The position numbers and the translations under genes are program-made. Shown here piece by piece: positions 24,556 to 31,932 of a stretch of 41,146 bases of DNA. The notes under the pieces were generated by a model. That model was not told the origin of the DNA, ran no database searches, and was given only the letters and a program-made list of their open reading frames with translations. How positions within the stretch are numbered: position 1 is the first letter of the stretch; each line of letters begins with the position of its first letter. Source of the DNA: a virus; the IMG/VR virus record IMGVR_UViG_3300020477_001244, positions 1 to 41,146 of that record; one strand, 5' to 3'.

Positions 24556-24765
24556 AAAAAAAATGGAAGGGCGGGATTTTCATTTATTTACCCGCAACTT
24601 TCAGGGACAGATATGTTCACCTCCCCCGAAGGGCAGGGTCCCTACTTGTACCGCCAACCGAGACCTCAGCCATTTGGCCATCAACCTTGCCCAGCGTGCC
24701 TTGCCGCCTCTGTCTTGCTGCGACATTTCAGCCACCTTCCTAATCGACGGGAGCTACCCGCCGTC
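24556..24765 (-). ncRNA. GC-rich structured RNA candidate, family unknown
   Basis: This holds most of the 309-base gap between dnaE-N and the next gene. Bases 24601-24760 are 95/160 G+C, against about 40% in sampled flanking lines. On the minus strand an AGGGAC/GTCCCT helix (24638-24643 with 24603-24608) encloses a UUCG-capped hairpin with one mismatch. A second helix can close the whole element (GGCGGG 24757-24762 with CCCGCC 24570-24575). The 3' end is GCGGG/CCCGC (24591-24595 with 24571-24575) followed 7 bases later by eight U, an intrinsic-terminator shape. It does not match RNase P, tmRNA, SRP or 6S signatures that I know. It could instead be the mRNA of the small ORF inside it. Confidence 0.5.
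24601..24726 (-). CDS. Possible 41-residue basic peptide ORF
   Basis: ATG at 24726 with AGGAAGG 8 bases upstream, stop TGA at 24601. The peptide starts MSQQDRGGKARWARLMAKWL, is strongly basic and Trp-containing in its first 24 residues, and ends LPFGGGEHICP. The basic helix vaguely recalls the first helix of IS66-type OrfA proteins (W-x2-L-x-A-x-W-x-x-S), so it may be a fragment from a GC-rich genome. It lies wholly inside the structured element. The GC-rich sequence may equally be explained by RNA structure, so coding is uncertain. Confidence 0.3.
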   Translation of the reverse strand: MSQQDRGGKARWARLMAKWLRSRLAVQVGTLPFGGGEHICP

Positions 24766-24770
24766 ATTAT

Positions 24771-24799
24771 ATTATAGCAAGAAAGCCCCTCTGTGACAC
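24771..24799 (-). promoter_or_regulatory. Sigma-70-like extended -10 promoter for the structured element
   Basis: On the minus strand TGC-TATAAT (the hexamer at 24771-24776, TG-n just upstream) is a consensus extended -10. GTGTCA at 24794-24799, 17 bases away, is a weak -35, and the bases further upstream are very AT-rich. Initiation would fall at about 24764-24765, at the start of the GC-rich element. Confidence 0.55.
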
Positions 24800-24837
24800 T
24801 ATAAAAATTGAATAATATAAATATTGTACAGAAAAGC

Positions 24838-25197
24838 TTACTCGCTAATTGTGCTAGTTATGCTGTCTTGTTCTTCGCTTAATATTTCTTGCTTTTCAAG
24901 TTCACATTCAGGACACCCTTCCATGAACTCATCATGCGGTTTGACAAAATGATGAACCCTAAGCATAGCTAAGCTTAGTTGCTGTTGATTAAGAGTCAGT
25001 TGGGATTGTCCTTGCATCAACATGCTCATTCCTTTGTATGCATTCTCTTCAAACTTTTTGTTTTGAGGATTTTCTACCTCTATTTTATATTGTTTACCTT
25101 CTTCTGGGAGATTTTTATAGACTGTGTACCCCACTGAAAGTGTTGTAACAATGTTTACTGACAACAGCAGGATCACTAACTTCTTGAATATCGTCAT
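24838..25197 (-). CDS. Small membrane-anchored protein (119 aa)
   Basis: Residues 6 to 27 (KLVILLLSVNIVTTLSVGYTV) form one transmembrane helix or uncleaved signal anchor, with Lys before it, so the rest should face the periplasm. A Gln-rich helical part follows (LMQGQSQLTLNQQQLSLAML), then a short C-x2-C (GCPECEL) and an acidic tail. Preceded by AGGGGA. It is the last gene of the DUF1501 cassette. An i-spanin-like or scaffold role could be imagined from the layout, but there is no direct evidence. Confidence 0.5.
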   Translation of the reverse strand: MTIFKKLVILLLSVNIVTTLSVGYTVYKNLPEEGKQYKIEVENPQNKKFEENAYKGMSMLMQGQSQLTLNQQQLSLAMLRVHHFVKPHDEFMEGCPECELEKQEILSEEQDSITSTISE

Positions 25198-25211
25198 TGC
25201 GGCGTCCCCTA

Positions 25212-26420
25212 TTAAAATAACTGTTTAATGATTTTCCCACTATTCGCTATCCTCATAGGTCTTCCGCTATTGCTTGTGAATGTAGTTTGTGTTGACACCC
25301 CCAGAGCCTTACATATCGAAGCCATTACGTCCTGAGATTGATAGGGTTCACTTTCTACGGATGTGCCATCTTTACTGGTCTCTCCTATTGCGATACCCCC
25401 GTTCATGCCTGCTCCACCGACAGCCACGCTCCAACTGCGTGCCCAGTGGTCTCGCCCAGCATTTCCATTTATTCTTGGTGTACGGCTAAATTCTCCCATC
25501 CATATGATAGCCGTATCTTGCAGCAAGCCTCTTTGCTCTAAGTCTTCGATCAAGGCGCTCATGGCCCTATCCAACACCGGTAGCTTTGTGTCTCTAAGGG
25601 TTGGGAATATATTCTGGTGATTGTCCCAGCCCCCTAGGTTGACCTCAACAAATGGCACACCGGCTTCCACCAGCCTTCTGGCCATCAAACACCCCTTGCC
25701 AAAATTGTTGTTTCCATAACGCTCTTTAACTTCTTCCGGTTCACTGTCAACCTTCATAGCGTCCATCTTTTCGCTTGTTAAAACATCGAAAGCTTGCTTA
25801 ATAACATCTCTATGATCTTTGGCGGCACTGCCTCTGTTTTGTTTTATAAAGTTATTCTCTATTAAATCTAAAGTAAACGCCCTCTGGTAAAACCTTTGGT
25901 CAACTTTGATATCTAGATTTTTTACTCTTCCATTGCTACTCACCACAAACGGCGCGTATTTCATTCCTAGGTATCCTGCTCCAACACTACTGCCACCAAC
26001 TGATATAAATTGAGGTATAGCAAGATCTTCTCTTTTTAGCTGATGAGAAAGCACCGCACCATAACTAGGGTGTTTCATCTGTGGGTTTGGCACATATCCA
26101 GTGTGCATGTAGTATCTTCCACGCATGTGATCGGCTTCTCGCGTGCTCATTGATCGAACAATAGACATGTTGTGCATTTGTTTTGCCATCATGGGCATGT
26201 GTTCACAGATTTGCATGTCACCGGTTGTTGATATAGGCTTGAATGGACCTCCGGTTGGCGCGTCTGGCTTTAGATCCCAGATGTCCATAGTGGAAGGGCC
26301 ACCGCCCATCCAAAGAAGTATTGCAGACTTGTTTTTCTTGGTCATTTCTTCTGCTTGGAGGCTTAATGCGTCCATGAATGGAAGCGAAGAAAAGCCAGCT
26401 AAAAATTTACGTCTATCCAT
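25212..26420 (-). CDS. DUF1501 protein 1, Tat-exported
   Basis: 402 residues. N-terminal twin-arginine signal DRRKFLAGFSSLPFMDALSL. Family motifs in order: LLWMGGGPSTMDIWDLKP (metal/nucleophile region of the alkaline-phosphatase-like fold), HPSYGAVLSHQL, AGYLGMKYAPF, CLMARRLVEAGVPFVEV, GGWDNH, WMGEFSRTPRIN and GRDHW. DUF1501 proteins are predicted members of the alkaline phosphatase/sulfatase superfamily, common in Planctomycetota, with no settled activity. This copy keeps the full GGGPS-x2-D-x-WD motif. Its start shares a base with the stop of the upstream small gene (TAATG), with GAGGAG before it. Confidence 0.88.
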   Translation of the reverse strand: MDRRKFLAGFSSLPFMDALSLQAEEMTKKNKSAILLWMGGGPSTMDIWDLKPDAPTGGPFKPISTTGDMQICEHMPMMAKQMHNMSIVRSMSTREADHMRGRYYMHTGYVPNPQMKHPSYGAVLSHQLKREDLAIPQFISVGGSSVGAGYLGMKYAPFVVSSNGRVKNLDIKVDQRFYQRAFTLDLIENNFIKQNRGSAAKDHRDVIKQAFDVLTSEKMDAMKVDSEPEEVKERYGNNNFGKGCLMARRLVEAGVPFVEVNLGGWDNHQNIFPTLRDTKLPVLDRAMSALIEDLEQRGLLQDTAIIWMGEFSRTPRINGNAGRDHWARSWSVAVGGAGMNGGIAIGETSKDGTSVESEPYQSQDVMASICKALGVSTQTTFTSNSGRPMRIANSGKIIKQLF

Positions 26421-26653
26421 TACTGCTCCTCTTTTATCATTAATTCCGCAACGTATCCAGCCAAATCTTTGAAATATGGATGTTGCTTGTCTTTCCAGTC
26501 TTTAAGCATCTGTGTTAACCTTTTGACAATAGCTTTCTCTTCTTCAGTAAAACCGTCAAGCCCGTCTCCCCCAAAAGAAAGAAAGTCAGCGGCTTCTATA
26601 ATGCTCATGAATCTTTTGTCATCTTCATCTCTTCTTTTTGATGGAGTGGGCAT
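26420..26653 (-). CDS. Small unknown protein in the DUF1501 cassette (77 aa)
   Basis: No signal peptide or membrane helix. An acidic/hydrophobic N-terminal part (IIEAADFLSFGGDGLDGF) is followed by an amphipathic helix EEEKAIVKRLTQMLKDWKDK and a second helix DLAGYVAELMIKEEQ. It reads like a compact cytoplasmic helical protein. It lies between the secreted proline-rich gene and DUF1501 copy 1, sharing a base with the latter. No family recognised. Confidence 0.5.
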   Translation of the reverse strand: MPTPSKRRDEDDKRFMSIIEAADFLSFGGDGLDGFTEEEKAIVKRLTQMLKDWKDKQHPYFKDLAGYVAELMIKEEQ

Positions 26654-26662
26654 CTTGTCTCC

Positions 26663-27088
26663 TTAAAATCTAAATTGGAAAAAGAAGTGGGGCTGAACAG
26701 GGTATGCTGGGTATACGGGCTGTGTCGAATGATAATGGTAAAAAATGCTCCAATTTTGGTATACAGGATGGGGGTGTGCATATCTATAGTAATAGGGGTT
26801 ATAGATAATTACAGGCCCTCTGTTCCAGTTGTAATTTCTTTGTACCTGAGGTGGTTGAGGAGGTCTTTGCCACTCTTGTTTACCAAATCCCAGAGGTCTT
26901 TGTGTGGGTCTACCAAAGTCTCTAGGTAGTTGTGGCCTCACGGTGGCTGGGGGTGAAACAACCCTTCGTTCCTGAGGCGATTGCGGCCTCGCAGTAGTTG
27001 GAGGTTTAATGACCTTACGTTCAGGCTGTTCTGCGTTTACATAAAGTGGCACAAATAGTAAACATAGTACTGATGTTAAATATTTCAT
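26663..27088 (-). CDS. Secreted Pro/Tyr-rich protein with internal repeat
   Basis: 141 residues. A Sec-type signal peptide (KYLTSVLCLLFVPLYVNAEQ, likely cleaved after NA-E) is followed by two imperfect copies of a unit of about 20 residues, ERKVIKPPTTARPQSP and ERRVVSPPATVRPQLP. A segment rich in Tyr, His and Pro follows (YNPYYYRYAHPHPVYQ), and the protein ends FFFQFRF. Such low-complexity chains are usually surface-exposed, extended or adhesive. Its start shares a base with the stop of DUF1501 copy 2, so it is co-expressed with that enzyme. Confidence 0.6.
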   Translation of the reverse strand: MKYLTSVLCLLFVPLYVNAEQPERKVIKPPTTARPQSPQERRVVSPPATVRPQLPRDFGRPTQRPLGFGKQEWQRPPQPPQVQRNYNWNRGPVIIYNPYYYRYAHPHPVYQNWSIFYHYHSTQPVYPAYPVQPHFFFQFRF

Positions 27089-28371
27089 TATACTAACTCC
27101 TTAATTGGCTCTCTGTGATCAAGAAGATATTGTGGTCTTCCAGTTCTGTCTAGTAGTGTTGTAGACATGGTATCAATGCCAAGTGCGCGATACATTGTGG
27201 AACACACCTCTTGAATATGTACGGGTCTTGACTCTGGAACTTCACCAAGTCTATTCGTCTCCCCGATGGTTTGACCATGATTAAAACCGCCGCCAGCAAT
27301 AAGGGCACATGACACCTGAGGCCAGTGATCTCTTCCACCATTTTTGTTAATCTTTGGTGTTCTGCCAAACTCTCCCCAGACAACAACCAGCGTGTCGTCT
27401 AACATTCCACGGCTGTCAAGATCTGTTACTAGGGCTGAAACGCATTGGTCTAGCTTTGCACCGTGATCTCTTACAAGGTCGAAGTTTGACCCGTGGCTAT
27501 CCCAGCGACCATAAGATAGCGTCACAGATCTAGCTCCAGCCTCAACGAGCCTGCGGGCCATGAGGACATGTTCATTAACAGTAGGTGCTCCGTCATACTG
27601 AAACTTAAATGGTTTTCCATCGCCGTACATTTCTCTTATCTTTGGGTTTTCTTTTGAAATGTCTAGTGCGTCAACCAGAGCGCTTGATGTTAACACCCCA
27701 AAGGCTTCTTCTGTAAATGTGTCGGAAGCTATCGAGTTGTCTATACTTTCTCTTATCTCGGAAAAACCGGCGAGAAGATCCTTCCTGCTCTTAAATCTAT
27801 CTACGTCAATGTTAAGCTTTAGGTCTTTCATCATTTCGCCATTAGGCTTAAAGGGCTTATGGGTTTCCCCTAGATATCCAGCTCCACCAGCTTCAGACCA
27901 AGGCCCATGCTGAGTTTTATTCGCTAGACCGACAGCCACTGGGACAGCAGGATCGACTGGCCCCAAAATTTTAGATGCACACGCTCCAATGGCTGGATAG
28001 CTAGTTCCAGAAACCATGTCTTTTCTGCTCCAACCTGTCACACATTGGTATCCGTCATGGCTACCGTCAGACCCAACTATAGATCTGATGGCTGTGAATT
28101 TGTCAAACATAGAGGCTATTTTAGGAAAACACTCACCTATCTGTATTCCGTTGACAGCAGTTGAGATAGGCTTGAAAGGCCCTCTTATCTCAGATGGGGC
28201 TTTTGTTTTAATATCCCACATATCTTGGTGTGGTGGGCCTCCACCTAAAAAGATGTTGATTACGGCTTTGTGTGATGTTCCAAACTTATCTTGCGCGTAC
28301 ATGACTTGGGGCATCGACAACATGCCAAGACCACCAACTGTTAAAAAGCTTCTACGGGATAAGGTTAACAT
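27088..28371 (-). CDS. DUF1501 protein 2, Tat-exported
   Basis: 427 residues. A very clear Tat signal: SRRSFLTVGGLGMLSMPQVM, ending near MYAQ. Motifs: NIFLGGGPPHQDMWDIKT, GGAGYLGETHKPF, VLMARRLVEAGARSVTLSYG, RWDSH, VVWGEFGRTPKIN, GRDHWPQVS and DRTGRPQYLL. The residue after GGGP is Pro instead of Ser, so the putative nucleophile position differs from copy 1. AGAAGGAACGC before the start is identical to the ribosome-binding region of the dnaE N-half gene. Activity unknown, probably a secreted or periplasmic hydrolase of the sulfatase/phosphatase type. Confidence 0.88.
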   Translation of the reverse strand: MLTLSRRSFLTVGGLGMLSMPQVMYAQDKFGTSHKAVINIFLGGGPPHQDMWDIKTKAPSEIRGPFKPISTAVNGIQIGECFPKIASMFDKFTAIRSIVGSDGSHDGYQCVTGWSRKDMVSGTSYPAIGACASKILGPVDPAVPVAVGLANKTQHGPWSEAGGAGYLGETHKPFKPNGEMMKDLKLNIDVDRFKSRKDLLAGFSEIRESIDNSIASDTFTEEAFGVLTSSALVDALDISKENPKIREMYGDGKPFKFQYDGAPTVNEHVLMARRLVEAGARSVTLSYGRWDSHGSNFDLVRDHGAKLDQCVSALVTDLDSRGMLDDTLVVVWGEFGRTPKINKNGGRDHWPQVSCALIAGGGFNHGQTIGETNRLGEVPESRPVHIQEVCSTMYRALGIDTMSTTLLDRTGRPQYLLDHREPIKELV

Positions 28372-28384
28372 AACTGCGTTCCTT

Positions 28385-29641
28385 CTATGTAATTAAACTT
28401 GTTATAATTTTGCCACCGTCTACAATCTCTATGGGCCTGTCGCCGGGGGCCATTAACTCCTTATCGGCAACTATTCCAATCCTGTTGTAGATAGTGGCTG
28501 CCCAGTCTTCTATATTAACTGGGTTTTCTTCTGGCTCACTGGCGGTGGGATTTGAGGTTCCGTAAATCATGCCTCTTTGAATACCTCCGCCAGCTATTAT
28601 TGTACTGAATACCTTGGGCCAATGATCGCGCCCAGCATTGCCGTTTATTTTTGGCGTTCTACCAAACTCAGAAACCACGCACACAAGAGTAGAATCTAGA
28701 AGACCTCTATCATCTAAATCCTCTACCAATGTTGCAAAGCCTTGATCAAAGGCTGGTAGCTGACTCTTCATGCCATTGGCAATATTGTTGTGCATGTCCC
28801 ATCCGCCATAGGTAAGTGTAACGAATCGCGTTCCGGCTTCAATCAAACGGCGGGCTAGTATCATTCTGGCACCAGCGGTATTTCTACCATACTTATCTCT
28901 TAATGCAGACGGTTCCTTCTCTAGATCAAACGCTTCGCTTGCTTTTACATCGCCAATTAATTTGTAGGCTTTGTTGTAGAAGGAGTTTACTGCGTTTATG
29001 GAGTCGGAAGACTCTTTTGAGTTAAACTCAGTGTTTACTATGTCTAAGACCGTTCTTCTTCTGGCAAATCTATCGTCTGACACTGGAAGCTTGAGATCTC
29101 TTACCTCAAAGTTATTACTAGCTGGGTCAGAGCCTAAGCCAAAACCTGAATAGGAGCTACTGAGGTAGCCTGTCCCAGCATACTCATTTGGCTGATTTGG
29201 TATGCAGACATATGGGGGTAGGTTGTGGCGTGGGCCAAGCTCATGAGAAACCACAGACCCCATTGAGGGGTACTGTAGTGCTGGGCTTGGTCTATAACCA
29301 GTAAACATGTTGTGAGTTCCACGCTCATGGGCCGCTTCGCCGTGGGTCATGCTTCTGATAATTGATATCTTGTCCATGACCTTAGAGGTTTTACTTAAAA
29401 ACTCTCCCAACCTAACGCCGGGGACATTGGTTTCTATGCTACGAAGTGGCCCACGATACTCCAAGGGGGCAAATGGTTTTGGATCAAAAGTTTCCTGATG
29501 AGCCATGCCTCCGGGGAGATAGATAAAAATAACACTCTTTGCCGGTCCTTCCACGCTTTCGTAAAATTTTTGGTCGGCATTAGCAAAAGATAGTCCAAAT
29601 CCGCCTAATAATCCAGCCTGCAAAAAAGATCTTCTTCTCAT
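28385..29641 (-). CDS. DUF1501 protein 3, Tat-exported
   Basis: 418 residues. Tat signal RRRSFLQAGLLGGFGLSFAN. Motifs: FIYLPGGMAHQETFDPKPFA (the GGM-x-x-x-x-TFDPKP variant common in the family), YPSMGSVVSHELG, AGTGYLSSSYSGF, MILARRLIEAGTRFVTLTYG, GGWDMH, VSEFGRTPKIN and NAGRDHWPKV. The metal-ligand-like residues in WD-x-H, EFGRT and GRDHW are all kept. It starts at an ATGA overlap with copy 4's stop. The divergence among copies suggests old duplications or separate acquisitions. Confidence 0.88.
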   Translation of the reverse strand: MRRRSFLQAGLLGGFGLSFANADQKFYESVEGPAKSVIFIYLPGGMAHQETFDPKPFAPLEYRGPLRSIETNVPGVRLGEFLSKTSKVMDKISIIRSMTHGEAAHERGTHNMFTGYRPSPALQYPSMGSVVSHELGPRHNLPPYVCIPNQPNEYAGTGYLSSSYSGFGLGSDPASNNFEVRDLKLPVSDDRFARRRTVLDIVNTEFNSKESSDSINAVNSFYNKAYKLIGDVKASEAFDLEKEPSALRDKYGRNTAGARMILARRLIEAGTRFVTLTYGGWDMHNNIANGMKSQLPAFDQGFATLVEDLDDRGLLDSTLVCVVSEFGRTPKINGNAGRDHWPKVFSTIIAGGGIQRGMIYGTSNPTASEPEENPVNIEDWAATIYNRIGIVADKELMAPGDRPIEIVDGGKIITSLIT

Positions 29642-30888
29642 AATATTACCTTTGCTTCTCCTTCTAGTAGATATCTAGGGCGACCACCGTTGTCAACCTT
29701 TTGAATGTTTTTAGGAATTCCGAAGTGGTCAAACATGGTGGCGGCAACGTCAATAGGACCAAATGGGCTTTCTATTGGTGAGTATGATTTATCTGCCGCG
29801 CCTATTACTCTTCCACTTTCGTATCTCCCGCCAGACATGAGCATCGTGGAAATAGACGGCCAGTGATCTCTACCGGCGTTCTTGTTGAGTTTGGTACGCC
29901 CAAATTCACCAGTGACAACCAAGAGTATCTTTTCATTGAGACCCCTCTGGTGAACATCTTCAACAAATGCGGCCAAAGCCTTATCTATTGGCGGAACTCT
30001 ACCTTTTAGGGCGTTGGCAATATTGCTATGCATGTCCCAGCCACCATAGTGTATTGTCACGAAGCGTGTTCCGAATTCACATAGTCTTCTAGCCAAAAGA
30101 AGCTGCTGACCAATAGAGTCTTTGCCATATTTCTCCTTGATTTTTTCATCTTCTTTGTCTAGATCAAAGGCGTCTTTAGCTGTCCCAAGAATCACATCAA
30201 ATGCCTGCTGATTAAACTTTGTTACAGAGTTAGCAGATGGGCTTGGTATGTTAACGCCTTCAAGCGATTTTAGTAAATCGTTTCTGTTGGTAAACCTACT
30301 AACGTCCACCCTTGGTGTTAGATTGTCTTTGTTAGAAGGGTCAAAGGGCTTATATGCTCCACCCAACCAAGCTGGGTCTTCTCCCTCAATCTTGCCCTGC
30401 TTTACATATGTAGGAACACCATTTTTAGGATTATTGGCACCATAAATCGCAGATACAATAGACCCATGAGAGGGGAACATAGAGTTAGAGGTTTGACTTC
30501 TCTCTTTATTGTAATGAGAGGTCATCATCCAGTGGGTGGCTTGTCTATGCGAGGAGTCTCCATGAGTAAAAGAGTCCACCACGTTTAGCTTAGGAGCTTG
30601 CTTTATTAAGCTTTCCCAGTGTGAGCCAAAAGCCATTCCCGTGGGCTTATCAATAAGGGCACCGCCAACGGAACGATACTCATCGGGAACGGAGTCTTCT
30701 TTTGGAGCGTGGAAGGTTTCAAACTGAGTTGGTCCACCCCCCAGCCAAACCCACACAACTGAGCTATCTTTAAGTTGAGATTGTTCCTGTTGAGCCAAGG
30801 ATATGTCTGAAAGCCCGATGGCTGATAAACCACCTCCAATAGCACCAACTCTTAAGAAGTCCCTTCTGTTAGAATAAAAATCTATCAT
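29638..30888 (-). CDS. DUF1501 protein 4, Tat-exported, divergent active-site region
   Basis: 416 residues. Tat signal NRRDFLRVGAIGGGLSAIGL. It keeps HYGGWDMHSN, TGEFGRTKLN and NAGRDHWPSI, but the first motif reads LGGGPTQFETFHAPK, where the usual (F/W)D is FH, so one predicted metal ligand has changed. This is the first gene of the cassette; GAGAGGG lies about 10 bases before its ATG, and 27 bases separate it from the nuclease gene upstream, so it is probably transcribed with the replication genes. It may be the least canonical enzyme or have a binding role. Confidence 0.85.
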   Translation of the reverse strand: MIDFYSNRRDFLRVGAIGGGLSAIGLSDISLAQQEQSQLKDSSVVWVWLGGGPTQFETFHAPKEDSVPDEYRSVGGALIDKPTGMAFGSHWESLIKQAPKLNVVDSFTHGDSSHRQATHWMMTSHYNKERSQTSNSMFPSHGSIVSAIYGANNPKNGVPTYVKQGKIEGEDPAWLGGAYKPFDPSNKDNLTPRVDVSRFTNRNDLLKSLEGVNIPSPSANSVTKFNQQAFDVILGTAKDAFDLDKEDEKIKEKYGKDSIGQQLLLARRLCEFGTRFVTIHYGGWDMHSNIANALKGRVPPIDKALAAFVEDVHQRGLNEKILLVVTGEFGRTKLNKNAGRDHWPSISTMLMSGGRYESGRVIGAADKSYSPIESPFGPIDVAATMFDHFGIPKNIQKVDNGGRPRYLLEGEAKVIL

Positions 30889-30915
30889 ATCACAAACCCT
30901 CTCTTTTTTATGTGT

Positions 30916-31929
30916 TTACCCCGGAGCGTTATAATAACCTACATTAAAGCCCTTTTTGGTACAGCTTTTAACTGTTTCATCCATACCATGCTTTTTAAGG
31001 TGCTCCTCTATATATATACACATATTTTTGTTTGTTCCCGGCCACTTGTTTTTATAAAAATGGCACAGCTTAGTGCATTTCCAGTGGTTTCTAGAGTATG
31101 ACATGGGTTTTGGCGTGTTATTTCTACATATTTGCTGAAAACGCCTCTTTAACATTTCTAAAAACTTAGCCTCGTCCTTCTTATCGAAGCACATGGAGAA
31201 AGGACCGCCATCCCTAATATAGAATATAGTCATTATGGACTGTTTGTAATCTGGAAATAACTTAGATATCGCGTAGTTATATAGTAATAACTGGGGGTCT
31301 GAACATAACTTTTCGTAAGTTTTCTCTTCCCCCGTGGCCCAGTCTAATCTCCTTCCGGTCTTCCAGTCCACCACCTCTATTATGCCATCTTCTACTTCAG
31401 TTACTAAGTCGATGGTTCCCTTGATTGCTAATTGCCCTTCTATCTTCTCCCCATTTGGAAGGGTGTGCTCGTACTTCGCCCAGTCCTCCTCTATTACTAT
31501 GTCGAAGTGGGGCTCAGCGGCTACAATATTTCTGTTTCTTGGGTCAAACAATCCACCGTTATAGTTTATCGCCTCCCATGTTAATTCTTCACAAAACTTG
31601 TAATCCTTTGGTGTGTATTTATGCGTGCAATTTTCAGTGTACCAGTCGTAACTTTTCTTGAGGATGTCGTTTACAAACTCATCGCTGGCAAGCTTTTTCT
31701 TGGTGAATTTTATGTCGCCAAGTGCATCATCCTCTAAAAGCATTTTTTTCTTTCTCTGTATGAGGTGTTCACACCCCGCTAGTACCTCCATAACCTTGTG
31801 GACAATCGTCCCCAGTTGAGCCTTCTTGCCTGATGTAGACTGGTGCCCAAGAGTGTACGTTATGAAATACTGCATTTGGCAATAATCGTAATTATTATAA
31901 CTTGAACTTCTTATATATGTAATTAGCAA
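30916..31929 (-). CDS. Cas4/RecB-like PD-(D/E)XK exonuclease, TTG start
   Basis: 337 residues. The start is TTG at 31929, supported by GGGGAGG 7 bases upstream. Nuclease motifs: LGTIVHKVMEVL (conserved His), IKGTIDLVTEV (Asp) and IIEVVDWKTGR (D-x-K), then QLLLYNYAI, the QxxxY helix of RecB-family nucleases. A Cys near the N-terminus (YDYCQMQYF) and three after the nuclease core (KCTKLCHFY and MCIYI) fit the four-cysteine Fe-S arrangement of Cas4/AddB enzymes. It likely resects DNA ends in recombination-dependent replication. It sits just upstream of the DUF1501 cassette. Confidence 0.82.
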   Translation of the reverse strand: MLITYIRSSSYNNYDYCQMQYFITYTLGHQSTSGKKAQLGTIVHKVMEVLAGCEHLIQRKKKMLLEDDALGDIKFTKKKLASDEFVNDILKKSYDWYTENCTHKYTPKDYKFCEELTWEAINYNGGLFDPRNRNIVAAEPHFDIVIEEDWAKYEHTLPNGEKIEGQLAIKGTIDLVTEVEDGIIEVVDWKTGRRLDWATGEEKTYEKLCSDPQLLLYNYAISKLFPDYKQSIMTIFYIRDGGPFSMCFDKKDEAKFLEMLKRRFQQICRNNTPKPMSYSRNHWKCTKLCHFYKNKWPGTNKNMCIYIEEHLKKHGMDETVKSCTKKGFNVGYYNAPG

Positions 31930-31932
31930 GGT

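Noticed and set aside
24601-24640. The end of the 41-residue peptide, LPFGGGEHICP, resembles the cytochrome P450 heme-loop motif (F-G-x-G-x-x-x-C-x-G).
   Set aside because: The peptide is far too short for a P450, the final Gly is replaced by a stop, and no other P450 motif lies nearby; chance is most likely.
24556-24765. RNase P, tmRNA, SRP RNA, 6S RNA or hammerhead ribozyme as identity of the GC-rich element.
   Set aside because: None of their conserved cores (such as GAGGAAAGUC, the GUUCGA end of tmRNA, the GGAAGGAAGCAG SRP loop, or CUGAUGA with GAAA) was found.
24563-24796. Plus-strand open frames across the GC-rich element (24496-24777 and 24563-24796).
   Set aside because: They run opposite to all nearby genes, lack ribosome-binding sites and arise from the low stop frequency of GC-rich sequence.
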